Source: Algoriphagus aquimarinus (GTDB taxonomy: Bacteria; Bacteroidota; Bacteroidia; Cytophagales; Cyclobacteriaceae). From it: a DNA stretch of 64,000 bases. How positions within the stretch are numbered: the first letter of the stretch is position 1; each line of letters starts with the position of its first letter. Under the pieces are notes generated by a model. The model worked only from the letters and a program-made list of their open reading frames with translations. It did no database searches and was not told where the DNA came from. The DNA lies in assembly GCF_007997215.1 (NCBI RefSeq), contig NZ_VORW01000003.1, positions 1 through 64,000 on the forward strand. The letters run 5' to 3'. Shown piece after piece: positions 54,414 through 63,700 of the stretch. The position numbers and the translations under genes were made by a program.

Positions 54414-57395
54414 ATGCTCAATTACAAGCAAATCAATAATCTGACCGGTTGGGTCGTTTTTGCGGTAGCTACCTTGGTTTACGTTCTTACGGTCGAACAA
54501 ACTGCTAGTTTCTGGGATCCAGGAGAATTTATAGCTGTAGCATACAAGTTACAAGTACCTCACCCTCCAGGAGCTCCATTTTTTCTTTTAGTGTATCGCA
54601 TGTTCAGTTTCTTCGCATTCGGAGATCCTTTGCAGGTGGCCTATTGGATGAATATCGGTAGTGCGCTATTCTCAAGTTTCTCAATTTTATTCCTTTTTTG
54701 GTCTATCACTCTTTTCGGAAAAAAGCTTTTCAAAGTAGTAGAAGGCCAGGAAAGCAAGGGAGAAATTATCACATTAATGGGCGCAGGAATCGTTGGAGCT
54801 TTGGTTTACACCTTTTCAGACAGTTTCTGGTTTTCTGCTGTTGAGTCAGAAGTTTATGCCATGTCTTCCTTCTTCACTGCAATCGTGATTTGGGCATTCT
54901 TGAAGTGGGATGTGATCAAAGACCCTCGTGAAGAGAACAAGTGGATGATTTTCATCGCCTATTTGGTCGGACTTTCGATCGGAGTACACTTACTGAACTT
55001 GGTAACTTTGCCAGCTTTGGCATTGATCTACTATTTCAAAAAGTACGAAAACCCAACTTTAAAAGGAGGCTTTTTCGCTATGTTCCTAGGTGGAGTAGCG
55101 CTGATAATTATCAATAATCTGATTATCCCTGGTCTTCCAAGCTTGGCTGGTTCTATGGAGATTTTCTTTGTGAATAGCATAGGTCTACCTTTTGGATCAG
55201 GTATAGTTGTATTTATGTTGTTGTTTTTTGCAGCGGTATTTTATGCTTATAAATATTCCCGCAAAAAGGGAAATGCTATTCTGAACACAGCTCTTTTATC
55301 ATTCATATTTATTCTGATCGGCTATGCGAGTTATGCACTGATAGTAGTGCGTGCCAACCAAGACCCTATCATCAATGAAAATGCGCCGAAAGATATCGTC
55401 AGCTATGTATCGTATCTGAAGCGTGAGCAATATGGTTACAGACCTTTACTTCATGGGCAGTATTTCACTGCACAATTAGTATCCCAAGAAGAAGGCGCTC
55501 CTGTTTATATGAAAGGCAAGGACAAGTATGAGATCGTAGACTATTCTTTAGTAAACACCTATGATCCTACGAAGACAACTATTCTTCCAAGGATTTACTC
55601 TACGCAGGAAAGTCACAAAAGGCTTTACCGTCAAAAACTAGGCTTGAGAGAAGGACAGGATCCTACCTTTGGAGACAATCTTTACTTTATGTTCTCGCAC
55701 CAATTAGGCAAAATGTATTGGCGCTACTTTATGTGGAATTTCTCCGGCCGTGAATCTGACTTCAGTGATGCACCATGGATTGGAATTACAGATGCATTCA
55801 AAGATTATCCTGACTACATCACAGAGAACAAAGGGCACAATAATTACCTCATGCTGCCTCTCTTGCTCGGAATCATAGGCTTATTCTTTCAAGCTATGAA
55901 AGACCCTAAATCTTTCTATGTTAATTTGATGCTATTCCTAATGATGGGAGTAGTGCTTGTCCTTTACCTGAATTCCCCTCCGGTCGAGCCGAGAGAGCGT
56001 GATTACATCTATGTGGGTAGTTTCTATGCATTTGCGATATGGGTAGGAATTGGCGTAATGGCGATAGCTCATATGATAGGTCGAGCGACGAAGAATCTAG
56101 CAACAGCTGGAATTATTGCAACGCTACTCACGCTTCCTGTGGCTGGCCTGATGGGAGCTCAAAACTGGAATGATCACAATAGAAAAGGAAGATACTTCTC
56201 CGTAGACTCTGCCAGAAACTTCTTGGCATCTTGTGCTCCAAACGCCATCCTATTTACCGGTGGTGATAATGATACCTTCCCACTTTGGTATGTTCAGGAA
56301 GTAGAAGGTTTCCGTACCGACGTCCGTGTGATTGTATTGAGCTATTTCGACACGGATTGGTATGTGGATCAAATGACAAGACCAGTCAATGAATCTGAAG
56401 CTTTACCATTCAGTCTGGATGCTAACCGTTACCAAAAAGGCACAAATGATGTGCTTTATGTAATGGAAAGAGAAGGCATGAATGCTATCTCGGTAAGGGA
56501 ATATTTGAAGCTTCTGAACTCAGGATCTGATCTTCTGAAAATGGAAACAGGCGGAAAGTCTGTTGCCAACATGGTTCCATCGAGAAATCTGATTCTAGAA
56601 GTTGATAGTGCTGCAGTAGCCAATAAGGATATTATTCCTACGGAATTTGCTCCTCTTTTCGCTCCGCAAATGAATCTTCAGGTCACTGGAAATTATGTCA
56701 CAAAAGGTACTTTGATGCTGATTGATTTGATTACTTCCAATAATTGGGAGAGGCCGATTTACTTCAATAATACTTCCCTAGCTACCATCGGTCTCAACAT
56801 TCAAGATCACGTAGTGATGGAAGGCTTGACTTATCGATTACTTCCCGTTCAAAAGCCTGATTACATTCGTGAAGAGCTAGTAAATGCTGATTTGGCCTAT
56901 GAAAACTACATGACCAAGTTTGCCTTCCGTGGTATGAACAATCCTGATGCGTATTTGGATGAGGAGTATAGAAGATTTGCTTCCAATCACCGAAGTGCTT
57001 TGAATAGCATTGTCATTGCATTGCTAGAAAAAGGGGATATGGAAAAAGCTGCTACGTTACTTAATTACGGATTGGAAGTCATGCCAAATGAAGCGATTCC
57101 TTACGATCTATCTAGTGGTCAATCAGTCCCTCTTTTCTTTGAAGTAGGAGAAGATGAAAAGGCATTAGATATTATCGATAAAGTATCTAAAAAGTCTCTT
57201 GATATGATCGAATTCTATACCAGCGAAAACAGAGAATACGATAGAGAAATGATGATCTCTGTGGAGATGATCAAGTATTTCATTCCACTTTTGGAAGAAA
57301 GAGGTTATCAAGAAAAAGCTCAGGAACTAAAGCTAAGAATGGAGCAATTCCTAGGCCCACAGCAAAGTGGCGGCAGTGCTTTGGATAGAAGATAA
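54414..57395 (+). CDS. DUF2723 membrane protein (putative glycosyltransferase, PMT-like)
   Basis: A 993-residue integral membrane protein. The N-terminal ~280 residues are the DUF2723 domain, with the conserved acidic loop TASFWDPGEFIAVAYKLQV and HPPGAPFFLL, resembling protein O-mannosyltransferase/GT-C enzymes that use lipid-linked sugars. About a dozen membrane segments extend to residue ~590. A soluble periplasmic domain (about 600-850; FTGGDNDTFPLWYVQE) and TPR-like helices (about 860-980) follow. It is a candidate enzyme for Bacteroidota surface protein glycosylation; that role is inferred. It stands alone and ends at a strong terminator. Confidence 0.86.
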   Translation: MLNYKQINNLTGWVVFAVATLVYVLTVEQTASFWDPGEFIAVAYKLQVPHPPGAPFFLLVYRMFSFFAFGDPLQVAYWMNIGSALFSSFSILFLFWSITLFGKKLFKVVEGQESKGEIITLMGAGIVGALVYTFSDSFWFSAVESEVYAMSSFFTAIVIWAFLKWDVIKDPREENKWMIFIAYLVGLSIGVHLLNLVTLPALALIYYFKKYENPTLKGGFFAMFLGGVALIIINNLIIPGLPSLAGSMEIFFVNSIGLPFGSGIVVFMLLFFAAVFYAYKYSRKKGNAILNTALLSFIFILIGYASYALIVVRANQDPIINENAPKDIVSYVSYLKREQYGYRPLLHGQYFTAQLVSQEEGAPVYMKGKDKYEIVDYSLVNTYDPTKTTILPRIYSTQESHKRLYRQKLGLREGQDPTFGDNLYFMFSHQLGKMYWRYFMWNFSGRESDFSDAPWIGITDAFKDYPDYITENKGHNNYLMLPLLLGIIGLFFQAMKDPKSFYVNLMLFLMMGVVLVLYLNSPPVEPRERDYIYVGSFYAFAIWVGIGVMAIAHMIGRATKNLATAGIIATLLTLPVAGLMGAQNWNDHNRKGRYFSVDSARNFLASCAPNAILFTGGDNDTFPLWYVQEVEGFRTDVRVIVLSYFDTDWYVDQMTRPVNESEALPFSLDANRYQKGTNDVLYVMEREGMNAISVREYLKLLNSGSDLLKMETGGKSVANMVPSRNLILEVDSAAVANKDIIPTEFAPLFAPQMNLQVTGNYVTKGTLMLIDLITSNNWERPIYFNNTSLATIGLNIQDHVVMEGLTYRLLPVQKPDYIREELVNADLAYENYMTKFAFRGMNNPDAYLDEEYRRFASNHRSALNSIVIALLEKGDMEKAATLLNYGLEVMPNEAIPYDLSSGQSVPLFFEVGEDEKALDIIDKVSKKSLDMIEFYTSENREYDREMMISVEMIKYFIPLLEERGYQEKAQELKLRMEQFLGPQQSGGSALDRR

Positions 57396-57415
57396 ATAGC
57401 TATTAAACTATAGAG

Positions 57416-57448
57416 AAGGGGTTCGAAGATGATTCGAACCCCTTTTTT
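57416..57448 (+). terminator. intrinsic terminator after the DUF2723 gene
   Basis: A perfect 12-bp stem AAGGGGTTCGAA/TTCGAACCCCTT with a 5-nt loop and six T, about 20 bp after the stop codon. Confidence 0.88.
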
Positions 57449-57456
57449 GATTTTTA

Positions 57457-57644
57457 ACCGCGGTGAGCACAGAGTTTTTCGCAGAGGGCGCAACTCACTT
57501 TTCAATTGATAAGGGAAAAAGGCATAAGAATGATTATTAGCTAGAAAAAATCTACAGACTTAAGGGTGAATTCTTTAGATCCAAATCCGGAGCTTTAATC
57601 AATAATATTGCGCTCTCCGCGTAAAACTTCGCGGACTTTGCGGT
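57457..57644. repeat. inverted pair of 37-bp intergenic repeats
   Basis: A 37-bp element at 57457-57493 and its diverged inverted copy at 57608-57644 share 26 of 37 positions, both starting ACCGC and ending GCGCAA, with 114 bp between them. The GC-rich CGC/AAAG-like content is unlike the surroundings. The layout resembles a decayed MITE or REP-like doublet. No transposase is near. Confidence 0.65.
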
Positions 57645-57654
57645 ATAAAAAACT

Positions 57655-57849
57655 CTAAATAAACCTTTTCACTATCCAAAAAATAATAGCCAATAGAAAT
57701 ACAACAATGGAGATCTTATTGATTCCATGCATCATGCGAAGGTTGTAATTAGACTTCTGGCTTGGATCAGGTTTTTGGAAAACTCTAGTAAAATAATTTC
57801 CAAATTCACCCAACTGGAAGAAACCTTTAACTTTTTTATTTTCAGACAT
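57655..57849 (-). CDS. DUF6728 small membrane protein
   Basis: A 64-residue protein with a soluble N-terminal half (GFFQLGEFGNYFTRVFQKPD) and one C-terminal membrane segment (about 45-62; ISIVVFLLAIIFWIVKRF). It matches the DUF6728 family of Cytophagia/Bacteroidota. The function is unknown. It lies downstream of ispG on the same strand, with hairpins between. Confidence 0.78.
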   Translation of the reverse strand: MSENKKVKGFFQLGEFGNYFTRVFQKPDPSQKSNYNLRMMHGINKISIVVFLLAIIFWIVKRFI

Positions 57850-57907
57850 GGCTTAGCTTTATTGGGTAAACAGACAAGATTGGATAATGGTTTACTGAAC
57901 TTTCGAG

Positions 57908-57971
57908 AACCTGCTTCTGGAGAAGCAGGTTAACAAAGATTACTTAATCCTTCGAGGTTTGTAGAAACCTC
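57908..57971. other. two hairpins between ispG and the DUF6728 gene
   Basis: AACCTGCTTC/GAAGCAGGTT (57908-57931, 4-nt loop) and GAGGTTT/AAACCTC (57954-57971, 4-nt loop) are perfect stems. Neither has a T tail on the minus strand, so they may stabilise the ispG transcript end or regulate read-through. Confidence 0.55.
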
Positions 57972-57976
57972 AAAGG

Positions 57977-59959
57977 TTAGATTATTTCCGGCTCGTTCCA
58001 CATGCCGTCTTCCTTGATGATTTCTATCAATTTATCAACGGCTTTCTCTGAAGGAACCGAACGCTTCATCACTTCCTTTCCCTTATAAAGTGTGATTTTT
58101 CCTTTTCCAGAACCTACATAGCCATAATCGGCATCGGCCATCTCACCAGGCCCATTCACGATACAACCCATAATTCCGATCTTCACACCTTTCAAATGAT
58201 CAGTTCGCTTGCGGATCATCGCGGTAGTTTCCTGCAGATCAAATAATGTTCTACCACAAGAAGGACAGGAAATGTACTCTGTCTTGGACATTCGAGTTCT
58301 TGCTGCTTGAAGTACACCGAAACCAACAGAATTATGCAACTTGATTTGACCTAGAATTTCTTCACGAGAATGCTCTTTTTCCTTCTCTAAGGATATAAAG
58401 ATTCCATCGCCCAATCCATCAATCAATAAACCCCCAACGTCTGTAGCGGCATACAGCGTGGTTTCATCCTGAGACTGATCAGGATAGCTTACTTTGGCTA
58501 TTACTGGGATCTCAGACTTAGCTTCCAGCAAACTCACAAATGCTCTTCGCAAAGCGGGCATTGCATGTTTGTTTTCAGTTTTTAAGATCAGAACAGTATC
58601 CTTTCTATTAGAAGTAAGCACTATCGCTTCAGCTATCTGGGTGTCAACTATTTCCAGAAAATTTACTTCTGCATGGAATTTCTCAGTAGTAGAAAAACTT
58701 ACCAAATCGAATAGAGGAAACTTGTTTTGCTGGTCAGATCCGACAGTCCAAATCGCTGCATCTTGAATTTCCTTCATACCATTTGGAAGCATAAAAGGAA
58801 TAGGATTGGATCCTGAATACACAAAATCACACCCCTGATCGTTCATTTTCCACTTGTCCAGTTCTGGCAAATAGAAATGACCCACTGACTTCATTTCCTT
58901 TTCTGTGATCTTCTCGACCTTAGAAATATCGGTAATCACACGAGGAACATTATGTCCTCCGAAGTTGTAAATCTCTTCGCTGTGACGCTTGAAATGTTCG
59001 TAAGGATTGACAGGATAGCTTTGAATCGGCTTAATGTCCGCATGTCCAGCACGGTGAGCATAGCGATCAATCAATGCTTTGGCGACTGGTGCCTCAAACT
59101 CTGGGTCTTCGGTCAATGAAACACGAACTGTATCTCCCAATCCATCTTCAAGCAAAGTTCCTATCCCGACTGCCGACTTGATCCTGCCATCTTCAGCTTC
59201 ACCGGCTTCCGTCACTCCAAGGTGTAAAGGATAAGGCTTGAAACCACCTTCGTCTAATTTTTGAACTAGCAAACGATAAGCCTGCACCATCACCTGCGTG
59301 TTGGAAGACTTCATCGAGATTACGATATCGTAGTATTTCTCGTCCTCACATATTCTCAAAAACTCCAATGCAGACTCCACCATTCCTAGTGGAGTATCTC
59401 CATATCTACTCATAATCCGATCAGAAAGAGAACCGTGATTGGTTCCAATTCTCATCGCGGTTCCATGCTCCTTGCATATTTTCACCAAAGGCAAAAACCG
59501 CTCACGAATACGATCCAGCTCATCCTGATAGGTGATATCTGTATATTCTATTACTTCAAATTTCTTCTTGTCCGCATAATTCCCTGGATTCACTCGCACT
59601 TTTTCCACGATCCTTGCAGCTACTTCAGCCGCATTGGGAGTAAAGTGAATATCAGCAACCAAAGGTGTATTGTAACCTCTTTTGCGAAGCCCATCCTTGA
59701 TATGTCTTAAATTTTCTGCTTCCTTAATGCTTGGAGCGGTGATTCTCACCAATTCGCAACCTGCTTCGATCATGCGAATACTCTGCTCAATGGAGCCTTC
59801 TGTGTCCATTGTATCCACTGTAGTCATAGATTGGACCACAATAGGATTATCTCCGCCTACGATGACATCACCGATTTTCACCGGAATGGTTTTTCTCCTT
59901 GAATAACTCGTCAAGCTATCGCAATACAGCTGATCTAATGATTTGATAAGTGGCTCCAT
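57977..59959 (-). CDS. ispG: 4-hydroxy-3-methylbut-2-enyl-diphosphate synthase, long form
   Basis: A 660-residue iron-sulfur enzyme of the MEP isoprenoid pathway (converts MEcPP to HMBPP). The N-terminal TIM-barrel domain opens with KIGDVIVGGDNPIVVQSMTT. A long central insert (about 300-530) is typical of the plant/Bacteroidota/Chlamydiae long form and absent from E. coli. The C-terminal domain carries the [4Fe-4S] ligands in SCPSCGRTLFD and GIMGCIVNGPGEM plus a later Glu. It lies 5 bp after the SDR gene stop, so the two are cotranscribed. Confidence 0.96.
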   Translation of the reverse strand: MEPLIKSLDQLYCDSLTSYSRRKTIPVKIGDVIVGGDNPIVVQSMTTVDTMDTEGSIEQSIRMIEAGCELVRITAPSIKEAENLRHIKDGLRKRGYNTPLVADIHFTPNAAEVAARIVEKVRVNPGNYADKKKFEVIEYTDITYQDELDRIRERFLPLVKICKEHGTAMRIGTNHGSLSDRIMSRYGDTPLGMVESALEFLRICEDEKYYDIVISMKSSNTQVMVQAYRLLVQKLDEGGFKPYPLHLGVTEAGEAEDGRIKSAVGIGTLLEDGLGDTVRVSLTEDPEFEAPVAKALIDRYAHRAGHADIKPIQSYPVNPYEHFKRHSEEIYNFGGHNVPRVITDISKVEKITEKEMKSVGHFYLPELDKWKMNDQGCDFVYSGSNPIPFMLPNGMKEIQDAAIWTVGSDQQNKFPLFDLVSFSTTEKFHAEVNFLEIVDTQIAEAIVLTSNRKDTVLILKTENKHAMPALRRAFVSLLEAKSEIPVIAKVSYPDQSQDETTLYAATDVGGLLIDGLGDGIFISLEKEKEHSREEILGQIKLHNSVGFGVLQAARTRMSKTEYISCPSCGRTLFDLQETTAMIRKRTDHLKGVKIGIMGCIVNGPGEMADADYGYVGSGKGKITLYKGKEVMKRSVPSEKAVDKLIEIIKEDGMWNEPEII

Positions 59960-59964
59960 GTGGG

Positions 59965-60669
59965 TTATATATCTCCTAATTGAGGTCGGATTACTATTTC
60001 TTCAACAACTGACTGAGGCGAAAGGTTATAAGCAGCCCATACACTTTCTGCAACGTCCTCAGCTTTCATGAATCTTTCGACAGGCAAATCCACTCCTTCC
60101 CAGCTCGACGTATAGGTAGCGCCTGCAAGAATAGAAGTTACTTTAATCTGATGTGGTTTCAATTCCTCACGTAGGCATTTGGTCATTCCCAGCATTGCCC
60201 ATTTGGAAACTGCATAGCTTCCACCATTTGGATAGGCAGTTAATCCCGCTACAGAACCCATGCTGAAAATATGACCTGATTTACGTGTGATCATTTCCTG
60301 AGCAAAACCTCTCGTCATATAATATGCAGAGTACAAATTCGTCTCCATCATCAGCTCGAAATTCCCGTCTGCCTCATCATGAATTGCTCCTGGGATAAAG
60401 ACTCCAGTATTATTTACCAATACATCTGGAACAGCCACAGCCTTGATCTCCTTTACAAGCCTAGTAACATCTGCCTTTTTAGAAAGATCAGCTTGTATAG
60501 CCAACACCTTAATATTGGTGTATTTTTCTTTCAGAGAAGCCTTCAAACTAGCCAGATCAGCCTCATTTCGCGCGCAAGTGAAGATATCAAAACCCTCCTC
60601 TGCAAATCGCTCTATGATTGCTCTGCCTATTCCTTTGGTGCCTCCAGTGACGAGGATGCTTTTGCTCAT
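59965..60669 (-). CDS. short-chain dehydrogenase/reductase
   Basis: A 234-residue SDR oxidoreductase. The cofactor motif is TGGTKGIGRAI (residues 8-18) and the catalytic Tyr/Lys are in YAVSKWA, with the Ser in GSVAGL. NNTG replaces the usual NNAG. It uses NAD(P)H; ARN after the second strand hints at NADPH, but substrate is unknown. A -7 element (60715-60722) lies upstream, and ispG follows 5 bp downstream. Confidence 0.92.
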   Translation of the reverse strand: MSKSILVTGGTKGIGRAIIERFAEEGFDIFTCARNEADLASLKASLKEKYTNIKVLAIQADLSKKADVTRLVKEIKAVAVPDVLVNNTGVFIPGAIHDEADGNFELMMETNLYSAYYMTRGFAQEMITRKSGHIFSMGSVAGLTAYPNGGSYAVSKWAMLGMTKCLREELKPHQIKVTSILAGATYTSSWEGVDLPVERFMKAEDVAESVWAAYNLSPQSVVEEIVIRPQLGDI

Positions 60670-60714
60670 TTGATTCGTAGTTTAATAGTTAGTATGACAA
60701 CTATTTAGCTTACG

Positions 60715-60722
60715 CAAAGTTA
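60715..60722 (-). promoter_or_regulatory. -7 element for the SDR-ispG operon
   Basis: TAACTTTG on the minus strand matches TAnnTTTG, about 46 bp upstream of the SDR ATG. No standard-spaced -33 TTG is seen; the only nearby TTG is 11 bp away. Confidence 0.45.
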
Positions 60723-60732
60723 CATTTTTTTA

Positions 60733-63700
60733 TCAAAACAGCGCCGAAACTTGCATTCTCCCTACGTGCACAATTCGATCCAGGCCCTGAGAATTTCTGC
60801 CTTCATACACAAGATTGAGCTGAAGTCCCTCCCCGATTTTCTGTAGCCAATTTACATTCCAGGTCACATTAGTCCCTGGTGTCAAAGCTTGGAGCATTTC
60901 ATAGCCTACAGGTGAATTAGGGACTCCATTGTAATCAATCTGAATCAGTTTCAAATTGCTCGTCAAGGTTGTTTTAACTGCACGAGAAAAACGAAGATCT
61001 ATTCCTACTTGATGCAATTGGGCTTTTTCTTTGAATTCAATATTGGCAGTATTGACTTTCCCAGTAAAAGAATAGGTCGCAGTAGTCCTGAAATAAGGTG
61101 TTGGTTGCCAGGAAAATTCCGGTCCAATTTGACTTTGGGAGATCGTATAATTTCTATTTTCCAAGAAATCAGAAGAAGAAAGTCGATTGCCTGCTCCTGC
61201 CAAAATCCTCAATGTCGTCTGTCCATTGAAATTGTAGCGTGTATTCCACTTCCAATCTTTTTGAATCAAATCCTCAAAACCTCCTGAAAGCAATTGCTTA
61301 AACTGAGAATCGAAATAAGATAAGTCAAAACCATACTTAGCTGAAGCACGATTGAAGAAAAAACTAGACCGTATGACTTGACGAAGTGACAAAATAGCTT
61401 CTCGATTCACACCTCCTACAAATGGATTTATCCGATCTACAAAGTCATCCGAAGTGACTTTTTTCTCCACGCTTAGACTCGTGGTATTGGAAAACTTATA
61501 CAGAAATGCCGTTAATCCTCCAGACTCTTTCCATGCTTCGGGAAACTTTGCCTGCAGCCTATAATTCAAAATACTCGTGTAAGCTTGGGTGTAAGTATCC
61601 GTCGGTACAAAAATTTTGATGTATTGCTTTTCTTCAGGGTTGATGGCCAGGTAAAATTCATTCAATTGCTTTACTCCATCCCCATTATCATCACGCCAGG
61701 TATGCGTACCATCCCCATTTGGTGCAGGCAAAAAGACGAACTCACGCTGTAACTCTCGTCCGTTTCCAATGGCATAGCTGATTTCATTTCGAATGAGGTT
61801 TTTACCCAAACTTCCCTGATAGTCCAGCTTCCCCATCACTGTAAGCTCAGATTGCAAATCACGTTGCAAATATGCTAACTCCCGGTAAGTGAACGTACTA
61901 CTCAAACTATGCTGAGTCCACTGCTTCCGGAAGGTCAAATTGGAGGTGAAAGCTCGGGTGTCATTTAACAATTGACCCGCAAAAGGAGCTTTATCTTCAC
62001 GCCAAGCAGCATCTGCTAGGAAGGAATAGCTAAGTGAATCATTGCTTCGCAAATAGAGCAAATGCTGCTTAAAGTTCATTGCAGTACTCACCACAGAATC
62101 CGTCTCGGCAATTCTCAAGGCATTCTGATCCAAAGAAAATTGATAGCCCGGAACGATAATTTTGGAATTGTAACTCACATCGCCCAAATACCGAGTCCAG
62201 TCTGATTTCAATGAATCCTGAGTTGAATTTAACCGGAAAAACTCTTGTCGTACCCTGATTTTGGAACCCAACTGTACATTCCAATTAGCAGAATGTTGCG
62301 TTCCATTTAGCACATTTTGCCTATTCCGCAGGTAAAAAAGATAATCAAAGCGATTGAGCACATCTTTTTCAAAGCCAATCCCGGCACGAAAAAACTGCTC
62401 GGATGCAGAGCTTTGCAAAGCATCTTGACTTAATCCCCAATCCCGATCAAACTCAATGTATCTGAATCGATCAATGAAATTAAAGTTGGTGGAATTGTAC
62501 TCGTATTCAGTCTGGCCCTTCATCGTGTAGCCCTTGAAAAGTGAGGACTCCCGACCTTCACTCTGCAGTCCAACCTTCATACCCAGCCCTTGGTTATCCA
62601 GGTCATCTAATTCAGAAAAGAGGTTTTGATCCACCGAAGAAAGTGCCAATTCTGTATAGACTTTCTCATGTTCGTTCAACTTGACCCTTGTTCCCGCTGT
62701 CACCATTCGCTTGCTATCAGGAAGCGGAAGCTGGGACAAAATGGAATAATCTCCCTGTGGCTGCCCATTTAATCTCGGAACATATTCGTAGACTGTCCCA
62801 TTAGATAATTGGCTAGCCCGTCTATAATCTCCCAGTCCTGCACCAACTAGTGAAAATCCTAAGTCATAATGTGCCAATTCAGGATCATTGGAATATTCAT
62901 AATAAACCAATGGATTTCCGAAACCGTCGAATTCTGAGACTCTAGCATATAAAATCCTATTCTTATCAAAGGCTACGCTATCGATACGCGGGATTCTAGC
63001 AAGTGCTGCACTATCTCCCACGGAAGCCATAAGTCCCAATTCCTGCTGTGAAAAATCAGTGAAAAGTGGGCGGTTCCTATTGTCTTTCTCTTGGTAATAA
63101 TTCAAATACACATCTACCTTCCCGTTGGTCTGTGTATGGTTTACTCCGATGATAGATCGGGAATAATTCCGCTCTGCATATTCAAAATCCACACGAACCC
63201 GGGAATACTGAGTGATCAGAACCTTAGGAGTAAAGGTGATTTCTGCCTGATTGTAATCAATCACATAATCTTCATTGAATCCGCGCTTGAGCTGCTTTCC
63301 ATCCAGAAATACCCGTTCTGAATTTGCCATGATGATTACAAAACGCTCATTATTTGGGCCGCTCACGCGATATGGACCCAGCACTCCTTCCAAAATCGGT
63401 AATTGAATTGAAGCGAATTTCCCTTTGGCAATGGAAGCAAAAGCCTGTGAACTGGCAGACCACTTGTCATCCATTTTATACTTAGAAGTAAACTGTAAGC
63501 CTTGCACATTTTTGTAATAGCGAAGAAATTCAGACTCTCTTTGCTGTAACACCACATCCCCTGCAGCCAAGCTAAAATCATCATTGTACAGTTCGATCAG
63601 CACATTATCAAAGTCTTGGATTTGCTGAGTATTTCCCTCTGGTTGAAAAGGCACATTTTGATCAGTGATGCTTGCGCGGATTTTCAGATTCTCAGCTATA

